Positions 1 to 7,496 of a stretch of DNA of 64,000 nucleotides are shown here, piece after piece. The DNA comes from Albidovulum sp. (GTDB lineage: Bacteria; Pseudomonadota; Alphaproteobacteria; Rhodobacterales; Rhodobacteraceae). How positions within the stretch are numbered: the first letter of the stretch is position 1; every line of letters begins with the position of its first letter. The notes under the pieces are model-generated. The model worked only from the letters and a program-made list of their open reading frames with translations. It was not told the origin of the DNA and did not search any database. The translations under genes and the position numbers were made by a program. Location: the NCBI GenBank assembly GCA_028823855.1, contig JAPPFL010000065.1, forward strand, positions 216,103-280,102, written 5' to 3'.

Positions 1-136
1 CGTAGCGTGATGCAATTTGCGATTGCGAAACTCGTTAAAACCGGACGATTCGTCAAAATTCGATCAATTTTTAAATTATTTTAGTTGCCTAGGCCGTTTC
101 CTAATTCATGTTGCAAATCGTTGAAGATTCCGTCAA

Positions 137-1447
137 TCAAAACTCCTTTCGAGCTGCGACTTGCAGCAATCTGCGACGGATCGCGATTCCGATATCCAGG
201 AACGGCCGCGGCGGAAGGCGGCTGGCGCCGGGAATTCCCAGCTGCAGGCTCAACAGATCGCTTTCTTCGCCCTCCATCAAATCGGCCAGCAAGCGGCCTG
301 CGGCGGCGGCGCGGGTCATGGGAGAAACGTCATTTGTCAATACTGCGTAGAGGCCAGGGGCATATTCACCGAAAATCGCGCCGTCGTTCCAAGTAAATGC
401 TATGGTCCCGCCCCAGCAATGGGCAAACCGTGTTTTTTTTAAGTCGGGCCAGCGGTTGAGCATACCGTTTCGGTGCAGCTTGCTAATTTGGGTAACCCTC
501 GGGGCCGGCGTGGGTGCATTCGGAGAAAATTCGAACAGGTTGCGAAAAAAGAGGCGCTTGTCGTTGGTTAACCGGATCGTCGCGCCGTATTCCGAACTGG
601 CCAGAAGTCCAAATGGTTCGTTCGTCCCCAAGAGCGCGAGTTCGCCGTCCGAAAGCGGGTCCGTGAGGCTGGCATAGGTCGCCATCGATATATAGCGGCC
701 CGCGGCAATTCCGAACTGACGAAGGAAAACGCCTGCGGCCATTACCAGACGGTCCGCCAAAACCCGTCCGGTCTCGGTCTCGACGATAAAGGCGTCGCCT
801 TCGGTTTTGAACTCGACGACCGGGGCTTCCTCGAAAAGCGAGACGTTCGTCGGCAAGTGCCGGGCGAGGCCGCGCATCAGCGCCGCAGGGTTCACCAGCG
901 CGCTGCCCGTCGTATAAAGCCCGCGCCGGTAGAATCGGGTGCCTATACGGGTCTCCATAGCGTCCCCGGTCATCCAGTCGTGCGCCAGCCCAAGCTGATC
1001 GAGCGTTTCGGCAATCTCGTCGATATGCTTTTCGCCATCGGGTCCGGCCGAGCCATAGATACGGCCGAATTCGTGCCAGTCGCAGTCGATCTGAAACTCG
1101 CATGCCATGCGCCGCAGATCGGACAATCCGCTTTCCCACAGTTGCATGTTGCGGCGCAAGATATCGGTGCGTTTGGGCGGTCCGTGCGAATGTACGTTAA
1201 GCATGAAGCCGGCGTTGCGGCCCGATGCGCCGAAGCCCGCGCGTTCGGCCTCGATCAGAGCGATGCCGTCGCCGGGGCAGAGCTGGCCCAGGCGGTGCGC
1301 CACCGCGATCCCGCAGATCCCGGCGCCGACGATGGCTGTCTGAACGCGGTGATTGCCGGTTAGGTGTTTGGCGGGCGGCGGCGGAGGCAGGGTCGCCCAC
1401 CAGCCGTTGCTGTCGTCATGGCGGGGAATGATGGAAGGGCGCGGCAC
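137..1447 (-). CDS. DAO-family FAD-dependent oxidoreductase
   Basis: This is a 436-residue FAD oxidoreductase of the DAO/GlpD fold. An N-terminal Rossmann motif (VGAGICGIAVAHRL, about residues 40-55) is followed by a GASGRNAGFML segment typical of amine and amino-acid oxidases such as PuuB. The opening, about 30 residues with DDSNGWWATLPPPPP, also resembles the PuuB-like group. A longer frame reaches 1549, but it would overlap most of the neighbouring dehydrogenase tail. I chose the GTG at 1447, which lies four bases past that gene's stop. It is the last gene of the leftward betaine-importer operon, so a role in oxidising an imported methylated amine or its product is inferred, and the substrate is unknown. 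Confidence 0.8.
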   Translation of the reverse strand: MPRPSIIPRHDDSNGWWATLPPPPPAKHLTGNHRVQTAIVGAGICGIAVAHRLGQLCPGDGIALIEAERAGFGASGRNAGFMLNVHSHGPPKRTDILRRNMQLWESGLSDLRRMACEFQIDCDWHEFGRIYGSAGPDGEKHIDEIAETLDQLGLAHDWMTGDAMETRIGTRFYRRGLYTTGSALVNPAALMRGLARHLPTNVSLFEEAPVVEFKTEGDAFIVETETGRVLADRLVMAAGVFLRQFGIAAGRYISMATYASLTDPLSDGELALLGTNEPFGLLASSEYGATIRLTNDKRLFFRNLFEFSPNAPTPAPRVTQISKLHRNGMLNRWPDLKKTRFAHCWGGTIAFTWNDGAIFGEYAPGLYAVLTNDVSPMTRAAAAGRLLADLMEGEESDLLSLQLGIPGASRLPPRPFLDIGIAIRRRLLQVAARKEF

Positions 1448-1451
1448 AAGC

Positions 1452-2381
1452 TCAGTATCCGCGCTCCAGATCGACGATGGGGGCGGGAGCGCGGCTATCC
1501 ATGGCAAGACGGATCTGCGCGGCAATGAATTCCGCGGCCGAGCGTTCATTGGTCGGCGCTGCCGAGTGGGGCGTCACCGAAACACCGGGATGATGCCAGT
1601 ATGGGCTGTCTTCCGGCAGAGGCTCTTCTCGGAAGACATCAAGCGCGGCGCCTTCAATGCGGCCGCTGTCTAGCGCCGAAAGCAGGTCGTCGTCGTTAAT
1701 GCTGGAGCCACGGCCGCAATTGATGACGAAACTTCCCTCCGGCATCCGATTGAAGACGGAGGCGTTCAGGATGCCGGTCGTGGAATCGGTCAGCGGAAGC
1801 AGGTTCACAAGGATATCCGCCTCGCGGACGACTGTTTCGAAAGCTGCGTCGCCAGCGAGGCAACTGACGCCCTCGATCGCCTTGGGAGAACGCGCCCAGC
1901 CAGTGACCTGAAAGCCAAGATCGCGAAGCCGGATGCAGGCATCCTGTCCGGTTTGTCCGAGCCCGAGGATCGAGACGCGGCGCTCGGAGTTCTCGGGATA
2001 GCGGTGGCGCAGCCACTGTCTAGCCGCTTGTTGGCGGGCGTAGCGGGCGTAGAACCGGTGAAAGTGCAGCACCCAATAAATAATGTGGCAAGACATATCA
2101 AGAACCAGAAGGCGATCCTGCAGCCGTACGATGGGCACGTGGGCGGGCCAATCCGGATCAAACGTGATATGGGTCACGCCGGCTCCGATGGAGAAGATGT
2201 ATTTTAGGTTGGGAAAGGCCTTCAGCCTCCCGGCGGGCGGCGCCCAGACGACGGCGAAGTCGACGTCGGCATGATCGCCCGGCGCGTCGAAGGACCGGAT
2301 ATCGATCCCGCATCCGGCTGCCTCGAAAGCGCCGTGCCAATACTCGGGAGTCGCGCCGTCCCAATGGAAAAGAATTGCCAT
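1452..2381 (-). CDS. D-2-hydroxyacid dehydrogenase (glyoxylate/hydroxypyruvate reductase-like)
   Basis: A 309-residue NAD(P)-dependent 2-hydroxyacid dehydrogenase closest in pattern to GhrA. The nucleotide-binding motif is GLGQTGQDA (about 139-147). The catalytic triad is present: Arg in NCGRGSSIND, Glu in REEPLPEDS and His in TPHSAAPT. Length is normal for GhrA. It probably reduces glyoxylate, hydroxypyruvate or another 2-oxo acid formed in the same pathway, acting in the cytoplasm. It lies 70 bases after the binding-protein gene, with a hairpin in the gap, and four bases before the FAD oxidoreductase, so the three are probably co-transcribed. Confidence 0.85.
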   Translation of the reverse strand: MAILFHWDGATPEYWHGAFEAAGCGIDIRSFDAPGDHADVDFAVVWAPPAGRLKAFPNLKYIFSIGAGVTHITFDPDWPAHVPIVRLQDRLLVLDMSCHIIYWVLHFHRFYARYARQQAARQWLRHRYPENSERRVSILGLGQTGQDACIRLRDLGFQVTGWARSPKAIEGVSCLAGDAAFETVVREADILVNLLPLTDSTTGILNASVFNRMPEGSFVINCGRGSSINDDDLLSALDSGRIEGAALDVFREEPLPEDSPYWHHPGVSVTPHSAAPTNERSAAEFIAAQIRLAMDSRAPAPIVDLERGY

Positions 2382-2417
2382 CTCGGTTGCTCTCCGGTCT
2401 TCGCAAAGTTTGTGCGA

Positions 2418-2435
2418 CCCGCCCCGAAGGGCGGG
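2418..2435 (-). other. intra-operon hairpin between binding protein and dehydrogenase genes
   Basis: Perfect 7-bp GC stem (CCCGCCC/GGGCGGG) with a four-base loop in the gap between the binding-protein stop (2452) and the dehydrogenase start (2381). No T-run follows on the transcribed strand. An mRNA-stabilising structure that keeps binding-protein message higher than distal genes is more likely than a full terminator. Confidence 0.5.
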
Positions 2436-2451
2436 CCATAAGTAGACGAGC

Positions 2452-3429
2452 TTATTCGCTGGCCATCGCCGCTGCGATCAACTCGTCCCAGTCGGCTTGG
2501 TTGGCCGCTATCCAGTCCTTGGCAATTTGCTCAAGCTGATGCGGCTCTTTCTCGCCATCGTTCATCCGCAACATCATTGCGCTAAGGTCGGGAACCGAAA
2601 TGCGCAAGCCATTGAAAAACGCCATTGCTTTGGGATTGGCCTCTGCAAACTCCCTGTTGACCAGAATATAGTTATCGTTGACCCCGAAGCCCGGGTTGCG
2701 CCCGTCCGGCCATTCAGTATTGCTCCCTTGGTCGCCGGGCAGAGACGAGAAGGGTGCGTTCAGCCACATTACGTCGCGGCCTTCCTGCAATACGCCCATG
2801 ATCCAGTTTGGCGCCCAGGTCGTATAGAAGATCGGCTGGCCGGCCTTGTAGCGCGCGATCGTGTCGGCCATCAGCGCGAAATATTCGCCCTTGTCATTGT
2901 TGATGTGGTCGCGCAGCTCATATGCGTCGAGATGGTGCTCGATCACCTTTTCGCAGCCCCAGCCGGGATTGCAGCCGGTCAGGTTGGCCATGCCGTCGCC
3001 GTCGGTGTCAAAAAGCGACTTGATCGCGTCGTCCTTCATTTGCGCCAGCGCCGTAATTCCGTTCGCCTCGGCCGTTTTGATGTCGACGAAATAGCCTTGC
3101 ATTGCGTTCGTGTACATCGGCCCGGCGCGCATCAGCGCGTCGTCGCCTCCGGAATTGGCGTAGAAGTCGTTATGTAGCGGTTTCCAATGGACGGCGGTGT
3201 AATGCGCGTCGCCCTGGCCGATGGAAAGATGAATGGCTGGGTAGTTGCCCGTCAACATTTCGCCGTTCTCGTAGCCGAGCGCGGCGAGGCCTTCCTCGAT
3301 TACTTCGTAGATCAGCTGGTGATCTGTCCGTCCGGTGCTGATCGCCGTAATTTCGGCCGTGACGGCGGCGCTAGCCACTAAGCCGCCCGCCAGCGCGGCG
3401 ACGCCAAGTTTGATTTCAAAAGCACTCAT
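2452..3429 (-). CDS. proX: ABC transporter substrate-binding protein, glycine betaine/proline type
   Basis: A 325-residue periplasmic binding protein of the ProX/OpuAC class. The start at 3429 is set by a strong AAGGAGGA ribosome site and by a signal peptide (MSAFEIKLGVAALAGGLVAS, cleavage near AVTA-EI). The mature part begins with TAISTGRTDHQLIYEVIEEG and has the Trp-rich patches usual in quaternary-amine pockets, such as VHWKPLHND, TTWAPNWIMG and VMWLNAPF. Its start overlaps the end of the upstream permease by 14 bases. With two permeases and a ProV-like ATPase it forms a complete importer, most likely for glycine betaine, proline betaine or a related compound. Confidence 0.87.
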   Translation of the reverse strand: MSAFEIKLGVAALAGGLVASAAVTAEITAISTGRTDHQLIYEVIEEGLAALGYENGEMLTGNYPAIHLSIGQGDAHYTAVHWKPLHNDFYANSGGDDALMRAGPMYTNAMQGYFVDIKTAEANGITALAQMKDDAIKSLFDTDGDGMANLTGCNPGWGCEKVIEHHLDAYELRDHINNDKGEYFALMADTIARYKAGQPIFYTTWAPNWIMGVLQEGRDVMWLNAPFSSLPGDQGSNTEWPDGRNPGFGVNDNYILVNREFAEANPKAMAFFNGLRISVPDLSAMMLRMNDGEKEPHQLEQIAKDWIAANQADWDELIAAAMASE

Positions 3430-4390
3430 TATGTCCTCCTTGGTTGGATTTGGAATTGAATTGGCCCTGCGGTTTGAAAGTTGCACGAAGCCATCCGATT
3501 GGGCCCTGTTCCCAGAGCCCGAGATTTCCGCGATCACGGCGGGTGAAACCGAATCCCTGTGTGATGCGGTCGAATACGATAGCCAGTAGGACAATGCCCA
3601 GACCGCCGACGGATGCGCGGGCGAGGTCTAGCTGGCTGATTCCCACAAGTACAAGCCGCCCCAGCCCGGCGACCGAGATCATCGAGGCGATGACGCTCAT
3701 GGCCAGCGACAGCATGACAGTCTGATTGATGCCCGCCATGATAACCGGGCGCGCCAGTGGCAGTTCGATGGACCAAAGCCGCTTCATTGGCGAGGTGCCG
3801 AATGCGTCCGCCGCCTCGACCAGGTCGGCGCGAACTTCGCGCAGGCCGAGATTGGTCAGCCGCACAAGCGGCGGCGTTGCGAAGAAGGCGGTGACGATGA
3901 CACCGGGCACGTTGCCGATGCCGAAAAGCAGGATGACCGGTACGAGGTATGTAAAGGAAGGGATCGTTTGCATGAAGTCCAGAACCGGGCGAACGATGCT
4001 CCAAACCCAGTTGACGCGCGAGCACAGGATGCCCAGCGGCAGGCCCACCAATGTTGAGATTGACACGGCAGTGACCAGTACTGCTAGACTAGTCATCGCC
4101 GGGTCCCACGCGCCAATGATGCCGATTGTCGACAATGCGCAGAATACCAGAATCGCGGTTGCCCTGTTCACGACCTGCCAGGCAAACGCAGAGAAAGAGA
4201 TCAAGAGCAGCGTCTGCGGCGCGTTGCGCAGCCCGTCTTCGACCAGATCCAGCGCCAGTTTAACAATTGCCTTGATCGCTTGGAATACGCTGCGGTAGTT
4301 CGAAGTAAGCCAACGCATCCCGTCATTGGCCCAGTCCGCCAGAGGCAAATTGATCGTCGCGAAAGGATCGAGGAGAGTAGACCAGTCCAC
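3416..4390 (-). CDS. proW: ABC transporter permease, ProW family (second copy)
   Basis: A 324-residue inner-membrane permease with several hydrophobic segments. The binding-protein-dependent transport loop is around residues 190-210 (EAADAFGTSPMKRLWSIELPLA), where it should contact the ATPase. The first 70 residues (DWANDGMRWLTSNYRSVFQAIK) resemble the N-terminal extension of ProW. It is paralogous to the adjacent permease (4394-5263), with the same SFTYLVPVILLFGIGN-type core. Two non-identical permeases suggest a heterodimeric channel. The C-terminus runs into the proX start. Confidence 0.87.
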   Translation of the reverse strand: MDWSTLLDPFATINLPLADWANDGMRWLTSNYRSVFQAIKAIVKLALDLVEDGLRNAPQTLLLISFSAFAWQVVNRATAILVFCALSTIGIIGAWDPAMTSLAVLVTAVSISTLVGLPLGILCSRVNWVWSIVRPVLDFMQTIPSFTYLVPVILLFGIGNVPGVIVTAFFATPPLVRLTNLGLREVRADLVEAADAFGTSPMKRLWSIELPLARPVIMAGINQTVMLSLAMSVIASMISVAGLGRLVLVGISQLDLARASVGGLGIVLLAIVFDRITQGFGFTRRDRGNLGLWEQGPIGWLRATFKPQGQFNSKSNQGGHNECF

Positions 4391-4393
4391 GGC

Positions 4394-5263
4394 TCAGGCA
4401 CCCATTCTGGTTCGAGAACGCGCGGCGCCCAGCGCCTGAACATAGCGATCGACGGTGATCGCGGTCAGCACAATGCCGAGGCCCCCCACGGTGGCAGACC
4501 CGAAATCGAGCCGCCCGATGCCCTCCAGCACAATCCTCCCCAGCCCCGCGACCGAGATCATCGACGCCACCACCGCCATGGACAGAGACAGCAAGACGGT
4601 CTGGTTCAGCCCCGCGAGGATAGAGGGACGGGCTAATGGAAGCTGAGTGCCGAATAGCGTCCGCGCTTCGCTGGCTCCGAAAGCGCGAGCAGCCTCGACG
4701 AGATCTTCGCGCACCTCGCGAATTCCGAGATTGGTCAATCGAATAAGCGGGGAGACGGCGAAAAAACAGGTTACGATCACTCCCGGCGTGTCCCCGATGC
4801 CAAAGAGCATAACGACCGGCACCAGATAGACGAAGCTGGGGATTGTCTGCATCAGGTCTAGTATGGGACGAAGTATGCGGAAAAACCGGTCGCTTCGAGC
4901 GGCCAGTATGCCAATGGGCAAGCCGACGACCACGCAGATTGTGACGGCGGCAATGACAATTGAAAGCGTCGTCATCGCAGATTGCCAAGCGCCCATCAGC
5001 CCGATCAGCGTCAGACATATGACGCCGGTCAGCGCCAATCGCCACCCTTCCAGAAGCCGGCCGACAACCGCCATGCCGATGATCCCGATGAGCGGCGGGA
5101 TCGCCTCGAGGCTGCCCTGCACAAATTCCAGAAAGCTCTGCACAGGTACTTTCGCGGTCAGCAGCGTGGCGCGGCTGTGGCCAACGATCCAGTCCAGCGT
5201 TCTTTCGGCCCAAGACCCGAACGGTACATAAATGTAGTCGAAGGGGTTAAGGAACTGGTCCAT
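4394..5263 (-). CDS. proW: ABC transporter permease, ProW family (first copy)
   Basis: A 289-residue permease of the ProW/OpuAB family with about six hydrophobic segments. The EAA loop is EAARAFGASEARTLFGTQLPLA at about 195-216, and the pore segment SFVYLVPVVMLFGIGDTPGV is conserved. It follows the ATPase gene by four bases and precedes the second permease by three, so the three are tightly coupled. It forms the membrane channel of the betaine-type importer together with its paralogue. Confidence 0.88.
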   Translation of the reverse strand: MDQFLNPFDYIYVPFGSWAERTLDWIVGHSRATLLTAKVPVQSFLEFVQGSLEAIPPLIGIIGMAVVGRLLEGWRLALTGVICLTLIGLMGAWQSAMTTLSIVIAAVTICVVVGLPIGILAARSDRFFRILRPILDLMQTIPSFVYLVPVVMLFGIGDTPGVIVTCFFAVSPLIRLTNLGIREVREDLVEAARAFGASEARTLFGTQLPLARPSILAGLNQTVLLSLSMAVVASMISVAGLGRIVLEGIGRLDFGSATVGGLGIVLTAITVDRYVQALGAARSRTRMGA

Positions 5264-5267
5264 CGCC

Positions 5268-6311
5268 TCACCTCCGCTCTAGATCGCGTTCCACGGCGGC
5301 CAGGATTTCTGGCCGCCCGATCCGTCCGATCAGCCTATCGCCGTCCTTGACCGCCAAATGGTCAGTGCCGTTGGCAAGCTGCCTAATCAGCACGGGCAGC
5401 GTCGCGTCGGGGCCAATGCCGGGGGCATCGACAGCCACCTCTCCGGCACTCGCGATTTCCGAGGCGGAAATGTATTTTAGCGTCGAGATCGAACCGACGA
5501 ACCGCGCTACATAGTCGGTCTCAGGGTGCAGCACGATGGCCTCGGGTGAGCCGATCTGGTCGATGCGCCCGTCTTTCATCACCGCAATCCGGTGCCCTAC
5601 GCGCATTGCCTCGTCGAGATCGTGGGTGATGAAAAGCGTTGTCTTGCGCGCATTCTCGGACAGCGTGAGGAATTCGTCCTGCAAATCTCGGCGGATCAGC
5701 GGGTCAAGGGCGCTAAAGGGCTCGTCCATCAGCAGAATATCGGGATCGGCAGCTAGTGCGCGGGCGAGACCAACCCGTTGCTGCATGCCCCCGGACAATT
5801 CATCTGGATAGCGGTGTCCCCAGCCGCGGAGCCCCACCTTCTCAAGAGCCTCCTCTGCGGCCTCGCGGCATGCCTTTTTCTCGACGCCCTGAACTTCCAG
5901 CCCGAAGGCCACGTTGCCGGAAATCGTCTTGTGCGGCCATAGCGCCATGTGCTGGAACACCATGCCAATCTTGCGGGCTCTCAGTGCGCGAAGTTGCCTT
6001 TTGGACAGGCTCATCACATCTTGACCGCCGACATGGACGGATCCCGCGGTCGGTTCGATCAACCGATTGACGTGCCGCAGGATCGTGGATTTGCCCGAGC
6101 CCGACAATCCCATGATGCAAAAGATCTCGCCTCTTCGTACACTGAAACTGGCATCGGCCACACCAATGACGCAGCCGAATTTCTTCAATGCCTCGTCCTT
6201 GCTGACCTTGCCGTCTCGAGCCGCCGCCAGCACCTCATCTGCGCGCTGGCCGAATATCTTCCAAAGATTTCGGCATTCGATTGAGCTCGCTTCGGGCGAT
6301 CTATCGTTCAT
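5268..6311 (-). CDS. proV: ABC transporter ATP-binding protein, ProV family
   Basis: A 347-residue ATPase of the glycine betaine/proline importer. The N-terminal ProV-specific extension (ECRNLWKIFGQRADEVLAAA) precedes Walker A (GLSGSGKST, about 69-77). The Q-loop (FQHMALWPHKT), signature (LSGGMQQRVGLARAL) and Walker B (ILLMDEPFSALDP) are all intact. The last 80 residues form a shortened CBS-like regulatory region (ISASEIASAGEVAV to the end), which in family members senses ionic strength. It is the first gene of the leftward operon, and its start faces a 22-bp inverted repeat. Confidence 0.9.
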   Translation of the reverse strand: MNDRSPEASSIECRNLWKIFGQRADEVLAAARDGKVSKDEALKKFGCVIGVADASFSVRRGEIFCIMGLSGSGKSTILRHVNRLIEPTAGSVHVGGQDVMSLSKRQLRALRARKIGMVFQHMALWPHKTISGNVAFGLEVQGVEKKACREAAEEALEKVGLRGWGHRYPDELSGGMQQRVGLARALAADPDILLMDEPFSALDPLIRRDLQDEFLTLSENARKTTLFITHDLDEAMRVGHRIAVMKDGRIDQIGSPEAIVLHPETDYVARFVGSISTLKYISASEIASAGEVAVDAPGIGPDATLPVLIRQLANGTDHLAVKDGDRLIGRIGRPEILAAVERDLERR

Positions 6312-6354
6312 CTATGTTCTTCGCAGATTCTTGCAACGAATAGTCTTGCACAAA

Positions 6355-6376
6355 TACAATACCGGGCGGTATTGTA
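6355..6376. promoter_or_regulatory. perfect inverted repeat, candidate operator in proV/lysR intergenic region
   Basis: The sequence TACAATACC-GGGC-GGTATTGTA is a perfect 9-bp inverted repeat with a 4-bp spacer, centred about 55 bases upstream of the proV start. It lies in the divergent control region between the importer operon and the LysR gene, where LysR-type regulators typically bind dyads. That it is the binding site of the adjacent regulator is inferred. A weak hairpin function in either transcript is the alternative. Confidence 0.6.
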
Positions 6377-6467
6377 AAAAATTGACCCTCCGAGTAACCT
6401 GACGTTACGCCTTCTACTCGCTTGAAGCCGAGGCGCATAGCACAAGGGGCTGGATAGAAAGCTGGCA

Positions 6468-7412
6468 CTGGGTCTTCGGAAACTCCCGCCGCTAAAGGCA
6501 CTGCTCGCGTTCGAGGCCGCGGCGCGCAATCAAAGTTTCACCGAGGCCGCCAAAGAGTTGAACGTTACGCGAGTTGCAGTATCGCGTCAGGTGCGCCGGC
6601 TGGAGAAATTCCTGGGTTTCGAGCTATTCCTCCGAGGTCAGAGCAGCATCAAGCTGACCCGCGCAGGACGTCGACTGTCGCACACGGTCCATCAGGGGTT
6701 TCGGTCGATCGTCGACGAAATCGAATCGATGGAGAACACCAAGGAAGACAGCCTGATCACGATCGCCACAACCTCCGGAGTATCAACCTACTGGCTAATG
6801 CCAAATATCGGCCGCTACCGGCGCATCGACCCAAGGGCCGATTTCCGGCTGCTGGTGTCCCATGATCTTGTCAACTTGGTGCAGTATGACGTGGACATCG
6901 CGATAAGGTACGGAACCGGGAACTGGCGTGGCGCTTCCAGTGTGCTGCTGCAACGACAGCAGATTCTTCCGCTGTGCAGCCAGGCCTTTTTTGGAAAGTA
7001 CGGACCGTTCGAGAAGATCGACGATTTAGCCAAAGTACCTCTTCTCGAGTTCGAATCCGCGTTTGACCCATCGTCGACCTGGGCCAACTACTTTCGCGAC
7101 AAAGGATCAGTGCTAGGCCAACGGGTCCGCATGAGTTCCTACGACTCATATATCAATTTTGTGCAGGCGGTTCTGGACGGGCAGGGCATCGGATTGCTTG
7201 GCGTTCCGCTAATGCAGCAATTCCTGGAAAGCGGCGTGCTAGTACCCGCCATCGATACCGAGGCATTGGCCCAAAACGGCTACTATTTGTGTCAACCGGA
7301 GGGCGCCTCGCCCACGCAAACGGTATCGAAGTTCCATAACTGGCTCCTTGCCGAACTCAGCTCCGGGGCAGAAACAGTCGACGATTCAAAGCACCTGCAT
7401 CTGCCGGCGTAA
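6468..7412 (+). CDS. LysR-family transcriptional regulator (GcvA-like), start codon abnormal
   Basis: LysR-type regulator. The winged helix-turn-helix begins LPPLKALLAFEAAARNQSF and continues through VTRVAVSRQVRRLEKFLG, followed by a GcvA-type ligand-binding domain (DIAIRYGTGNW). The open frame runs back to a TAG at 6438, but between there and the HTH it contains no ATG, GTG or TTG. The only conventional start, TTG 6558, falls inside the HTH. The coordinates given use CTG 6468, which gives about 314 residues, the normal length. It diverges from the importer operon and lies 84 bases before mttB, so it probably controls both. It may be impaired if no start is usable. Confidence 0.75.
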   Translation: MGLRKLPPLKALLAFEAAARNQSFTEAAKELNVTRVAVSRQVRRLEKFLGFELFLRGQSSIKLTRAGRRLSHTVHQGFRSIVDEIESMENTKEDSLITIATTSGVSTYWLMPNIGRYRRIDPRADFRLLVSHDLVNLVQYDVDIAIRYGTGNWRGASSVLLQRQQILPLCSQAFFGKYGPFEKIDDLAKVPLLEFESAFDPSSTWANYFRDKGSVLGQRVRMSSYDSYINFVQAVLDGQGIGLLGVPLMQQFLESGVLVPAIDTEALAQNGYYLCQPEGASPTQTVSKFHNWLLAELSSGAETVDDSKHLHLPA

Positions 7413-7496
7413 TCTGAGATTTCGCAGCGGAGCAAGTATTTTTGGCATTGCGCGGACCCTGCTGTGGCCAAATACTTCGCTGTCAGGAGATTCCCA

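Noticed and set aside
857..1363. 168-residue rightward frame inside the FAD oxidoreductase gene
   Set aside because: Antisense shadow of a well-supported gene; GC-rich codon positions explain its openness.
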